Assembly (NCBI GenBank): GCA_948474755.1
Contig: CAOLHI010004259.1
Location: 1-64,000, forward strand
Length of the DNA stretch: 64,000 nucleotides
Direction: 5' to 3'
Source: Ctenosaura bakeri
Taxonomy: Eukaryota; Chordata; Lepidosauria; Squamata; Iguanidae
The translations under genes and the position numbers were made by a program. The notes beneath the pieces were generated by a model. It saw nothing but the letters and a program-made list of their open reading frames with translations. It was not told where the DNA came from and did no database searches. Of the stretch, positions 1 to 11,205 are shown in pieces. Within the stretch, counting starts at the first letter, position 1. Every line of letters begins with the position of its first letter.

Positions 1-1594
1 CTCTGGAACAGAATCGGCGACACTTCGCGTTTCCCTGGTCGCGAAGAGGTCGATCGATGGTTCGCCCCAGCGGTCCGAATCAGTCTGAACGCCTCTCCGG
101 AGAGAGACCATTTGTGATGGGATGAGGTGTCCCTGCTGAGGGCGCTGCCGTGGTGTTCTCCTGCCCGGCCAGGTGAACCGCCAGGGGAAATGCGTGTGAG
201 GCGAATGCACCATTCCCACAGGCCGAGCGCGATGTCGAGCAGGGTCGTGGAATGAGTCCCACCTTGTCTGTTGATGTAGCAGACGGCGGTGGTGTTGTCC
301 GTCAGAATCAGGACCGTGCGCCCGCCACGGCATGGCGGAACGCCCGTAGGGCTTTCCAGACGGCGAGCAGCTCCAGCGCGTTGATATGGAGAGCGGTCTC
401 GTCGTCGGTCCATCTGTCGCGGACTCTGAGATCGCCGCAGTGGGCACCCCATCCATACAGGGAGGCGTCGGTCGTTACCGTCACCTTCGGTGTCGGCTGT
501 TGGAAAGGCATCCCCGACATGAGATTGCGTCGCGACTGCCACCATCGGAGGGATGAGCGGACGTCTCCCGGCAGCTGCAGTCGGAGTGTCTGTTCGTCTC
601 GCAGGGGGTCGAATTGCGGACGAACCGGGTGTTGGAGGTCTTGCTCTCAGCCTGGCGAGATATGTCACAGCGGTCGTCGCAGCCATGTAGCCCAAGAGCT
701 GCTGGACGCTTCTCGCAGATAACGTCGGGGCCGTCCGAGCGTGAGCGGCGGCCCGGATAAGGTTTGTGCTCGAGACTCTGGTAGGTACGCCCTGGCGGAG
801 GTCGAGTCGAGCGTCGCCCCGATGAAGTCCAAGATCCTCGCCGGCTCGAGGTGGGACTTCTCGGATTCACTCGTAGACCAAGGCGGGTCAGGAGTGACAA
901 CGTCATGTGGACGTCGTGGTAAAGTCTCTGTTTGCGGACGCCACCAACAGCCAATCGTCGAGGTAGGGGAAGACGGAAGCGCCCTTCGTCCGCAGGTAGG
1001 ATACCACCGGGGCCATGCACTTGGTGAAGACCCTTGGGGCAGTCGAGAGTCCGAACGGCAGCACCTTGTACTGGTAACAGGTGTCGTCGACTGCGAAGCG
1101 GAGGTACCGTCTGTGCTGCGGGCGAATGGCGATATGGAAGTATGCGTCTCGGAGATCGATGGAGGCGAACCAGTCCCCTCGATGTAGGAAGGGTAGGATC
1201 GACGGTATCGTGACCATCTTGAACCTTTTGGGGCGGATGTAGTAGTTCACCCCTCTGAGGTCTAGGATCGGCCGGAGGGTACCGTGGGGTTTTCGGTACC
1301 GTGAAGTCCTGGAGAAGAAGCCGGTGGTCTTGGCCTCTTGGGGGAGCCGCTCGATCGCCCCTTTCTGGAGGAGGGATTGGATCTCTTCCAGGAGGGCCGG
1401 ACTCGACGGCGTGGAGTAATAAACGCCGCAAGGAGGATGAGAAACTCGATGGCGTAGCCAAGACGGACGATGGAAAGCACCCAAGAGTCCGTAGTGACAT
1501 ACTGCCACTCCGCTAGGTGTCGAGCGAGAGTCGGTCGGTCTCCGAGCGCTGATGGTAGGCTGAAGAGTGGGTATTGGTGGGTCCTGCCAGGCAC
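1..1594 (-). pseudogene. pol: DIRS pol: reverse transcriptase and RNase H, frameshifted and cut by the window edge
   Basis: Pol begins in one frame with YVTTDSWVLSIVRLGY (about 1515-1440) and switches near 1420 into the frame open from 1508 to 903. That frame holds the reverse-transcriptase core: LDLRGVNYYI, SIDLRDAYFHIAI, KVLPFGLSTAPRVFTK and the catalytic FPYLDDWLL (YLDD codons at 954-965). LLTRLGLRVN and then RILDFIGATLDST follow in two further frames (about 905-800). RNase H is at about 520-130: TTDASLYGWGA, HINALELLAVWKAL, LTDNTTAVCYINR (another frame) and LAVHLAGQENTTA. The last readable block is IDLFATRE near position 40. The acidic residues expected for both enzymes are present, yet at least six frame changes make this copy non-coding as written. 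It overlaps the end of gag, as is usual in DIRS elements. Confidence 0.8.
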
Positions 1595-1599
1595 GTCAA

Positions 1600-4037
1600 A
1601 ACCGGGGACTTTGTCTCGGAGGGGAGCTTCTTCGACGAAGGCGGGCGCCGCCTAATCGTGCGTCTGGCCGATGAGCCGGAGGGCGGTCTCGACTGTCCAG
1701 ACTGGGCCGAACGCTGGAACGACGAGGTGGAAGATCGTCGCCAGGATGGTCGGAAGGTGGAGGCCCTGCGGGTCTGCGTGGCCGGCTGCAGCCCGATCTT
1801 TTTGCGGTCAGTCTCGCCTTGACGAGATTGTCCAAAGCTTCGTCTGTGGACGAATTGAATAGGCCTTCACCGTCGAAGGGGAGATCTTCAATCCTCCTTC
1901 TGGTGTCCTCCTGGATGTCGGCCGGTCGAAGCCAAGCATGGCGGCGAAGGCCGACGGATCCCGCCATGACCCGGGAGGCGATCTCCACTGCGTGCCGGGA
2001 GGAGGCCATCTGGTGCCGAGCGATGGAGATAGCCTCATTGAAGATCACGGAGGAGGCTTGGCGGATGTCCTCCGGTACCGCTTTCCATCGCTGGTTGCAG
2101 GCGATCGAGCACTTTCTTCAGGTATGCCGCGAGGCAAGCCTGAGTGTTGGACAGCCTGATCTGCAAGGAGGCAGCTGAATAGAACCTCCTTGCGTAGGCG
2201 TCCAACTTCCTGCCCTCTTTGTCCGGCGGGGTGGTGTGTTGCCTGCCGGAGCCCTTCGTCTGCGCGGACTCGACGACCACAGAGTTCGGTGCAGGGTGAT
2301 TAAATAGATAACCGGCGTTATCCTTCTGCACCCTGTAAGGGTTTTAACCGCTGCGGTATCGGCTGAGCCGAGGCCGGTCTATCCCAGGCGGCCTTCACCA
2401 GTCTGGATACCCGGGGCAGGGGAGGCAGCGGGCCGTGGAAGGTCGCTTCTCCTCGAAAACGGAGAAGGCTGGATCGTCATCCTCCGGCTCCGCATCGGCG
2501 ATCTTAAGGCCGAGGGTAGTGGCCATGCGGAGCAGCATCGCAGAGAACTGGTGGACGTCCTCTGGAGCAGAATCTGGGATCGGGTCCCCGAATCCCAACG
2601 GGAGACTCCTGGGAGGCCGCCTCAGACACCTCAGACTCCGCACTCGAGTCGTACGACTCCGAGCTCGGTGAGTCCGCTCGCCGCTCGCTCTCCGGCTCCT
2701 TCGTAGTCGCCGCAGGTGTTGCCTTCCTAGGCTTCTCCGCAGCTGGGGCGGTGGTAGCAGCAGCGTCCCGCTTGGGATGGCTGACCACTGACTTCACCCT
2801 CTTGGTGGTGACCGGGGTAGTCTGGCAGGCTGACGTCGTCGTAGCCCGCTCAGTCACCACCGACTCCGTAGGGCGCGTCGCCGTTGCCGTGACCCTAGGA
2901 GGTGGCGATATCGCCCGATACCGTGGTGAAGGCTCCCTCGCCCTATGATATCGAGGGGAGGGAGAGCGGCTGAAGGAGCGGCGGTCCGACGGAGATCGGC
3001 TTCGGCGTCGACGGTACCGAGCCTCGTCCCCTCTAGGCGAGCGCGATTCGCGCTGTCGACGAGGTGACCGGGACCTCCGGAAGGTCTCCCAGCGACTCGG
3101 GCCACGATGGTACCGATCCCGGTACGATGGCGAATGCGACCGATAGGAGGCCGGGCGCTCTCTCCATTCAGATTCCCTCGCGTACCTGGCCACGTAGGAC
3201 GCCGAGGTGTATCTGGAGGCAGACGAGCGAGGTTGTTCCTCTCTTGTCTCCCTCGGAGGCGGCGAGGCCACCGGACGCTCGGAAGAGCGGACCGGGACCT
3301 GAAGGAGGTCGAACGCCGCTCCGGAGAAGCAGAGGGCTCTCTCTGCTGCAGGTCGGCCGACCTGCGACGGCTAAGAGGGCGGTGGCGCTCCTCCACCAGG
3401 GTTGGAGGGTCTGCCACAGGCGAGTCCGGGCGCTGTTGGGGAACGTCCTCGATCTCATCCTCCGAGAGGTCGATGGACTCGCCTCGCCCTTTGAAGGCTG
3501 CTGAGTAGGAGGAGGAGTAGGAGGTTGAGCGTCCCCAGCCGGGGAGCGCTTCTTTTCCTTCTTCTTCTTCTCCTTCTCCTTGCCCTTGCCTCCGTCCGGA
3601 GCAGGGCGCTTTTTTGCAGGCGTCTCCGTAAGGGGAAGCCTCAGCCTTCCTCGCCGTCGAGGATCCTTTCGCTGACTTGGCAGCCGCCGACAGCTTCGGG
3701 ATCCTCGGTAACGCCGAAATCGGCGTTTCGCCGGTACCGAGCCCGATACCGACGAGGTGGACGGAACGGCAGCCGCCGATACCGTCGATGGCGTGGTCGT
3801 CTTCTTGTCGGCCATCTTGGAAGTGGAGGTCTCGTCTATCGCCCGCAGAGACTGTTCCCAACAATAAGATTTGAGTCTCGCGGAGCGGTTGCGAAGAGTT
3901 TGCGGAGTAAAATCCCTGCAAATTGGGCAAGTCCGGATGTTGTGGGACTCGCCCAAACAGAAGAGACACTCCTTATGGCCGTCGTTGAGGGCAACCTTGC
4001 GGCCGCAGGACACGCACTTCTTAAAGAGCGCGGACAT
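1600..4037 (-). pseudogene. gag: DIRS gag, broken by frameshifts
   Basis: The likely start is the ATG whose first base is 4037, giving MSALFKKC. Residues 8-40 form CxxC, CxxC and CxxC pairs with interspersed histidines (CVSC, CLFCLGESH, CPIC), as in DIRS Gag N-termini. Further on come a Lys/Glu-rich tract, the acidic stretch SIDLSEDEIEDV near 3460, and a long Arg/Ser-rich region (about 3270-2650) with many RSRSPS-like units. The conserved C-terminal blocks are HQFSAMLLRMATTLG near 2550, VLDRLQPAMES near 2090 and RIEDLPFDGEGLF near 1880. These blocks lie in at least three reading frames, so several indels separate them. Gag would form the cytoplasmic or nuclear particle that packages the element RNA. 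The SR-like region could be mistaken for a splicing factor, but its context is clearly Gag. Confidence 0.75.
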
Positions 4038-4345
4038 AAGACGAAGAAACGCCAAACTCCGAAATCCAAAAAGACGAAAACCGAAGGGGGAGTCCGAAAG
4101 AGAGGTCAAAGACAGTCCGAAAGTCCGTAAAACCGTGAAAAAACAGCAAGCCAAGCACGACGTGAGAGGAACAAACTAAAGAACCTTCCGTACGCGGCGG
4201 CGGACGAGAAAGAACTGAGGAGAGACCGTTGCTCGGCGGGAGGAGCATGCGCAGTACCGGCGTGGGGGAGGGGTTCCCGCCAAGCGAACAAGCTCTAGAA
4301 GTTTCCGAACGCTACCGCGCAGGCGCTAAAGCTCCTAGTGTATGA
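4038..4345 (-). promoter_or_regulatory. 5' leader / inverted-terminal-repeat region of the DIRS element
   Basis: This is about 300 GC-rich bases upstream of the gag start. They contain many CpG dinucleotides and a GCATGCGCAG block near 4245, which resembles half of an NRF-1 site. In DIRS elements this end holds the left terminal repeat and the promoter. I cannot confirm the inverted repeat because the other end of the element is not in the window. Confidence 0.45.
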
Positions 4346-5139
4346 AGGCACAGAGACCACGAAGAAGAAGCTCAGTTTGTCTCTTTGCCTTTCAGTGACC
4401 GTATATGGGAGACTGTTGTTCCCACAAACTAACTCAGAGCAAGGCCACATTAATCCAGACACTCCTTCAGTTCTATTCCCTCTTTCTATATACCACTGGA
4501 TAAAGCTTATACTGCAACTGTGAAAAGACAGATGCCCACCTCCTCTTTTCCAAAAACCTGAGAATGCTACAATCCTTTCAACATTATGAATTTGTGGCAT
4601 ACAGATACCAGTGTCTTACGGATATTCATCTGGACATCAGGTTGCCTTTTACTGAAATTGACAAGTAGATTTTTTCCATTACACAGTACTTCTATTTTCA
4701 AGTGTTTTTTTTAAATCTACTATTCCCTTGTTCTTTTCCTTCTTTACTTTATGAGGTTTTTTTTACAATAAAAAAATGGAGTAGTGGTGGCAATACAACA
4801 GGAATTCCAATCACACAAGGCAGCGATGGACAAGAATGGCAACAGGTTAAGAAGGACAATCTCCACCTCACAGGCTGCTGAGCTGGAAATATTGAACTAT
4901 TTCTCACGGCCCAGACTGTGGAAAGCTAACAATATACTTGGCACCTGCTTCATTATCATACCATCCGGGAATTTGAGGGCAGGGGGTGAAGGGAAGAGGA
5001 GGGGGTGTTGGGACTAGCAGATGATTAAATGGTCTCAAATTCAGAGCAGCATTTATAAAAAGGGCAGATGGGGGGGCAACTTTACGCCAAATTCAGAAAG
5101 AAGCTAATTAAAAAAACGGAGGATATAACCCATCTGGCA
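4346..5139. other. AT-rich stretch without recognised feature
   Basis: Base composition is ordinary AT-rich genomic DNA with short T and A runs (4700-4775). I see no coding motif, and the short open frames here look like chance. Confidence 0.5.
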
Positions 5140-5194
5140 TCAGCCGACATCTGCATTTGAAGAACCACGGCAACCACTCTGTTGGATTCAATCA

Positions 5195-5310
5195 GGGGCA
5201 GTGCACATTTTGGACTGCAGTTCCCATAAACCCTGAACACAATTATGATTACGTTGGCTGAGGCTGATGAGAGTCCAACATTTCTGGAGGGCATCAAGTT
5301 GACCACCCCT
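5195..5310. mobile_element. hAT-like MITE fragment
   Basis: It contains the arms TTTGGACTGCAGTTCCCATA and GAGTCCAACATTTCTGGAGG, the inverted-repeat arms of a short palindromic non-autonomous DNA transposon found several times in the window (for example 38046, 39505, 48000, 60345). One end is missing. Confidence 0.45.
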
Positions 5311-5499
5311 TAAAAAAACTAACACTGAAACCTGGGGTGGGCAAAGTATAACTCAAAGTGACTTTAGCCTTTTCTACTTGCCCTACTAGCAGGAATTTAG
5401 AAGAATTTCAACATGTTTTGGGGGCCCCTCTGGGCTATTTCAGGCCCAGGAGATGCCTTTTGAAAAGACAGGAAACAAATATGGCTTACTTCCTGGTTT

Positions 5500-5827
<328 letters not shown>

Positions 5828-5934
5828 AAAATATCTCTTTGGGGCCTAAAACAGCTGAAGGAAGAGCAAACATGGCAAATCAACTCCTCTTCATATTCTC
5901 AGGAGTCAAAGTTGGCATTTTAGTTTATTGTGAC

Positions 5935-6245
5935 TTGTCCTCAAACTGGCTTTGACTTACGGTGATCCAGTGAACCTACGCATGAGAGACTACCATGAGG
6001 CCCTGTTATCAGCATCCCTGCTTAGGTCTCACAAACTCAAGAGCTGTGGTTTCCTTGATTGAAACAATCCATCTGCAACGTGGCCTTCCTCTTTTCCTAC
6101 TGTCTCCCACTTTACCAAGTATGACTGTATTTTCCAATGAATTATGTTGTCTCACGATCTGTCCAAATTATGCTAGCCTCTGTTCGTTCGTTTTAGCTTC
6201 CAGAGACAGTTCAGGCTTGATTTAATCTTGGAGCCATTTACTTGT
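5935..6245 (-). mobile_element. RTE/BovB-like LINE 3' fragment, antisense
   Basis: Read on the minus strand it matches the coding 3' end of the RTE-like element seen sense at 61155-61590. Examples are the complement of CAGGCTTGATTTAATCTTGG and of CATGAGGCCCTGTTATCAGC. It is the last few hundred bases of a truncated copy with many substitutions. Confidence 0.55.
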
Positions 6246-6264
6246 CCACTTTGAATTGCATTTG

Positions 6265-6569
6265 GGAGAAAGGCAGCATATACCTGCCTGGCCAGATATG
6301 GATGGCTCTCTGCCCAAATTCTCACCACCATAAACCCTATATACATGCCTTATACACACCCAAGGAAGGAGATGGGCTGGAGAGAGGAAGTATAGGACGA
6401 CCATGCCAACCATCTACTTTTCCTGACCTGGTCTAGACCCTGGATGCCCATTTTCCCCACCTGTGCCACAGCCCCCTTCCCACAGATACACACATTTTGT
6501 TATTTCAGAATTTTTCACTTTTGCGAGGGTCCTGTGTCCCTAACCCTAGCGAATGTGGCGGGCCAAGTG
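6265..6569 (+). mobile_element. Pogo/Tc1-like MITE, copy 1, left-truncated
   Basis: It matches the interior and right end of the MITE at 63190-63653: CTGCCCAAATTCTCACCACC, CCTGGATGCCCATTTTCCCC and CTAACCCTAGCGAATGTGG. The right terminus GGGCCAAGTG is followed by TA, as expected for a TA target site. The left terminus is missing. Confidence 0.65.
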
Positions 6570-8688
6570 TATATGCAAAATTTCCTCTTCAGTATCACAC
6601 TGGTAAGTTGATTTTCTGTCAGTTTTCTTCACACTCCACACAGAGTAATACAATAAAAAAAGAAAAAGCTTTTAAAAACTCAGGGAGGGTACAGTGTGTG
6701 GGTAGGGGGCTGGCTACTCAAGGTGGTGGATGAAGCAAAGCTGCCAGCAGGCCCTGGCAGTTACCCATCCCATATAGGCCAACAAAACTTGCCAGTCAGG
6801 AAGTCTGTAATCAGGCATGAAGGCAAAGGCCTTCCTAGCTGTTGATCCCTAACATCTGATATCTTGAGACAGACTGCTGTTGAACATGGAGCTGCCTTAA
6901 TTATGGATAAACTGCTCAATTCTTCATAGATTTTTGCAGCTATACAAGATACAGCTATAACTTTAAACACTTCTTCCTCTATTCAATTCAGAGGGTGAAA
7001 AAGTTACTTTGACTATAACTCATAGAATCATCAGTATCCAAGTGCTCTGTTATAAAAGTTTCCCATCCCTGATCATTAGCCCTCCATTTGTATTGGACTA
7101 CAACACACATCCCCTTGTAAAAATCAGGGAGGAAAACAGCAAAATGAGAATGCAGGCAGGAAAGAGTGAAACGCAACAAGAATGAGAGTGGTACACATAT
7201 TCTTTGGTATATTATTAACAGTTAGCTTAATACACAACATGTCTTAAGAAATGAAAGAAATACAATTCTGAACAGACAAAACAATTGCCACAGAACAAAC
7301 CACTGTTCACAGCAGGCTTGCAAAATCAGCTGGTCATTTATGGTGAGTACGAATTGCTCACACAAGTGCTGGCATCTTTGGTTTACTTTACTGACTGCCA
7401 CTGAAACCTAAGTAGATACATGTGAGCATGTAGGCTAACATTTGGGAGGAAAGGGCTACTAACATTTGATGACCCATTTGCATGGCTGAGCATTCACATG
7501 CAGCATTGCCAGAACTGTAAATGACTCACAGGGGGAAGCAACAATAAAAGTTAATATTGACTGAAAAGGAAACATTCATTCACATGAAACCATTGATCAG
7601 CAATCCCAGAACGTCATGGACCTGAAGTTATCATACAGAACCAGGGAGCTGAACCAAGCCAGTGGTGGTGGGGAAGTACAGCAAAGAAAAACCTTGTCAG
7701 TGTTGTTTACTCCCTCAAACACAGACGTCCTCTGTAAGGCACAGCAAGTATTGCAATTAACATAGCAGCTAAAGGTGTGAAATAAGTTGAACTTCCTAGC
7801 AGAAATCTTACCTCTGCCAAATTCTTAACAGATAGTATAGTTCTTTTAGTCTCAGCTATCGGCTACAGAAATCTGAGGTAAGAAAACTGACTTTACAGTG
7901 TTACTGCAGCAGTCACATTTTCATGTACCTTTTAAAAAATTTCTATGATACACACTGTATGCATTTTTACGCTGTCAGACTAAGTTTATGTGCCTTTTCC
8001 CAAACATCCATCTGTATGTTTTTGAAACACGTATGGCTCTGTGAGCCTTTTTTCCCCTCCAAAACGCACAGCGAGTCTTGCAAATGTTATAGATTTCCAA
8101 AGCAAGATACGTTATATTCCACTGTCAGTCACAAGAAGTGCAAAAATGTTTCCATATGGAAATGTGAATACAACCAATTTCTTGCTCATCTCTATATAGT
8201 CCTAGAACCTCTAGCTGTCTCAATTCTCACCCCCAACGGTAAGTAAGCTTTAGGTATACGTAACAGCATTTGCCTACATCAATGTTTTTCAAACCATCAC
8301 CCCCTGTTCTTTGACCACTCAAAAATTGCTGTGGATTTCAGGAGCGTGTTTAATAATCTTTTGGTCTACAAATCAAAGCACAAGCATTAACCTAAGTTTT
8401 TCTCTACAAATAAGTGTTTCCGTTAACATAACAGCACCATACTGTGAAAATCACAGGCATTACAACAGCCAATAAAGAATCCAGCTCTTGTTTAAATGGC
8501 TTGCAAGCTAACCGAGAATCACAAGCAATCTGCAAACGTCTGTGTTAAGACCTGTGGGAACATCCTGGCCTCATCTGCCCATGGGAATGTTTCCCTACTT
8601 TCTGTTGCATGCTTTTACAAATGTGCTAATTTTTCACATGATGCTGTATTTTATGTTTGTGCACAAAAGAGACAGAACAGAGAATGTA
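6570..8688. other. No recognised gene; AT-rich DNA
   Basis: Several small open frames exist (for example 7923-8246) but show no motif, no codon structure and no relation to a known family. A possible hAT-like end (TTTTTCAAACCATCACCCCC, about 8285) is too short to call. Confidence 0.45.
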
Positions 8689-9140
8689 CGGTGGCCCCTT
8701 AACTTTCGTGAGGGTTTGGGGCAAAAACTCTCACAAAAGTTTAAAAAATAACAAACAACTCCCTCCTGCCCAAGTGACCATTCCCCTTCCATTCCCTTCC
8801 AGGGTTCCCCCACCCTTTACTTGTGTTTCATCCAGGTGTACTGCCTTCCAAGCACCTGCACAATAGGCAAGTGAATGCAACAGAGCAGCCAGTAAGGCAC
8901 ATATGTACTCCCTCCTAATTCACTTCTGCTTTGCCTGGGCACACTGCCTTCCAGACAACAAGCAAGCATATGGGAGGGGACAGTGACACAAATGGAGAAG
9001 GCACAGCATGGGGCTGCACCATGCCATTTGCTTACCTTTTGTCCAGGTCCATGGAAGGCAAAAACGCTGTGCTCTGCAAAAGGCAGGGGAATGGGAAGGG
9101 TAAAGGCAACCAGGCACCTTGTGAATAATTGGGTTTGACT
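8689..9140 (-). mobile_element. Pogo/Tc1-like MITE, copy 2
   Basis: The left end CGGTGGCCCCTTAACTTTCG follows a TA and matches the family terminus. The interior contains CTTTTGTCCAGGTCCATGG and TCTGCAAAAGGCAGGGGAA, which are inverted relative to the copy at 25576-25868. The right terminus is eroded after GGGTTTGACTGC. Confidence 0.6.
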
Positions 9141-10846
9141 GCATGTAAAAAAGGTAATTGAAATTCAGCTGATTACTAGACAGAAATCTCTGCCCCAACT
9201 GAACCCTCAACCACATCTTGTTGAATTCTTGTGCATATCATGAAGTGCAGCTAGATCCATCCCTTCCACTTAGCTAATACACTATGATGTCTGATATACC
9301 ATCTTTCTGTGCAAACAAAATAATCCACGAAAATTCGCTTCAGCCTACTACCAACTGAATTCACCCCTATTGTGCTCCCTTGAAATGCAGTAACACTTGC
9401 TAGACACCGACTGTGGGAAATTTATACATAAATACATATAAAGACAATATTCTGGACTTGGAAGTGGGAAGGAAAAAAGGAGATACACATATACATCCAT
9501 CCTCTGTGAGAACACTTTGGAGGACGACAAGCAAGATCATTTTCTAAGACAAGCCTGGGCAACTTCAATGGGCCTGTGTGCCAATGCCTGTGCACCCACA
9601 TATACATACAAACACACAAAACTTTGTGGAATGCACAAAGTTGTGACAGTTAGGGTTTTATTTTCCTTAAACATCCAAATGACTCTAAGTTCACTTCTGG
9701 TTTGGGGTGATGAGGAAAAAACACTGCAAGGGGAAGGGTTTAAAAACACACACACAGACAAAAACGCAAATATTCACTACAGCAAAACTACAGTGGGAAT
9801 GTTCAGGGACTACAAAAAAATAGATGGTGGTGGCACATCCAGACTCCAGAGCCACCTCTGTTCCAGCACACAGACATTACTGGAATGAAAAGGGATACCG
9901 TAATTCAGTAACAGACAGATTTCTTCCCTCTGAGTTTATTTATTTGAACAATGGAGGGAATGAACAAATATCCAATGCTATATCAACATTAAGAGAGAGC
10001 TTGGAATCTCGTGAACGTCAAGGTAAATAATTCTGTTTTACAACGAATGGATGAATGCAACAACTCAGGGCGTGTGTGTGTACGTACGTTGTTGTTGTTC
10101 TGCAGTGTTTTGGTTTAGAAGGTCAAAGCAAAAAAACCCAAAAACAACACCGCCATATTGCTTACAGCAATCAATTTTCACCAACACAAGATATCCCCAA
10201 AGGAGTGAAAGAGAATTAATCAGCACACAAAACTCCTGACGCTTACCTTCAGCACAGCTTACTCAGACTAGTCCTTAACCTACAGCTGCCTCCAATGGGA
10301 AATAATGCAAACGAAGTCTCATTAACTACTAACATGAAGAGCTCTCTCTCCCTTTCCTTCTTAAGGATATCAGGAGCTGTTAAGCTGTTTTGTTCTTTTA
10401 AGACATGTACATGGGAGTTAAATTTGCCTCCAGTATACTGAGGTGGGAAATATCAAAAGATTATAAAGCTGCAGTAAAAAGAGAACACAGGAAGAAATCC
10501 ATGCAACCCAAGGAACTGGAGTTTTGAGTCAAGCCCACATTTTTATACCCACACCATGATTTCCCAAGAAAACCTCATTACTTCCATATTTAGATTTTTA
10601 AAATGGGGGTGTCTGTTAATTTGTCTTGGCTTTTCTTGCTGCTTTTACATGAAAATAGCTGTACAAAGATATTATTTCTGTACAAGAATTTGCTCTAAAG
10701 TTAGCTATGTCAAGTTGCTTTCAATATTTTCTGGAGTAACATCTAATAAATGTAGCTGACAGAAAGAAACAGGTCTCCCAATATTTTTAAGGGGAGGGAG
10801 ATGATGTCCAGCAAAATGGGCATGTGTTTTATAGCAGCGGTTCTTA
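9141..10846. other. No recognised gene; AT-rich DNA
   Basis: Contains a short ACACACACAC tract near 9750 and GT/GTT tracts near 10074-10096. No coding or repeat family could be assigned. Confidence 0.4.
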
Positions 10847-10847
10847 A

Positions 10848-11205
10848 ACTGAGGGAGTCGGACATGTTCAACCTAGTGAAAAGAAGACTAGTGGAGGACA
10901 TGATTGCATTCTTTAAATATGTAAATTTGTTCTCTGCTCCTCCAGAGAGCAAGACCAGGTCTAGTGGTCTTAAGTTACAGGACAGTAATTTCAGTTAAAC
11001 ATTAGAAGGAAATTCTTGATAGCATGAGGGGTCCAACAAGTGAGCCAATTACCTAGAAAGGTGGTGGGGTCTCTTGCTATGGACAGCTTAAAAAAAAAAA
11101 AAGCTGGACAGTTACCTGCCAGGGATGCTCCAGCTGGAGTTCCTGCACTGAGCAGGAGTTGGACTTGATAGCCTACAGAGCCCCTTCCAACACTATGATT
11201 CTCAG
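10848..11205 (+). mobile_element. CR1 LINE 3' end
   Basis: Codons resemble the CR1 C-terminus: ELDMFNLVKRRL, then ESKTRSSGLKLQDSNFS. A short 3' UTR follows with GAGTTGGACTTGATAGCC and CCTTCCAACACTATGATTCT, the usual CR1 ending. The copy is old and 5'-truncated; stops and indels are present and an A-run interrupts it at about 11089. Confidence 0.7.

Larger units (their letters stand above)
1..4345 (-). mobile_element. DIRS-type tyrosine-recombinase retrotransposon, partial
   Basis: The element runs right to left and is cut by the left edge of the window. In order it shows a GC-rich 5' leader, a gag with a zinc-knuckle-like start, and a pol with reverse transcriptase followed by RNase H. The RNase H ends in the IDLFATRE motif that is typical of DIRS elements. 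The methyltransferase-like and tyrosine-recombinase parts expected downstream would lie beyond position 1. Base composition changes sharply near 4335-4370, from CpG-rich to the AT-rich background, so the 5' boundary is put there. The exact end is uncertain because the partner inverted terminal repeat is outside the window. The coding parts are split over several frames, so this copy is not autonomous as it stands. Confidence 0.85.

Noticed and set aside
252..722. 156-codon open frame on the plus strand, and others at 741-1187 and 3064-3508
   Set aside because: They are antisense to the DIRS pol and gag coding blocks. GC-rich coding DNA opens shadow frames, and they carry no motif of their own.
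2504..3271. SR-protein-like frame as a host splicing-factor exon
   Set aside because: It lies between recognisable DIRS Gag blocks on the same strand and lacks an RRM domain or splice sites.
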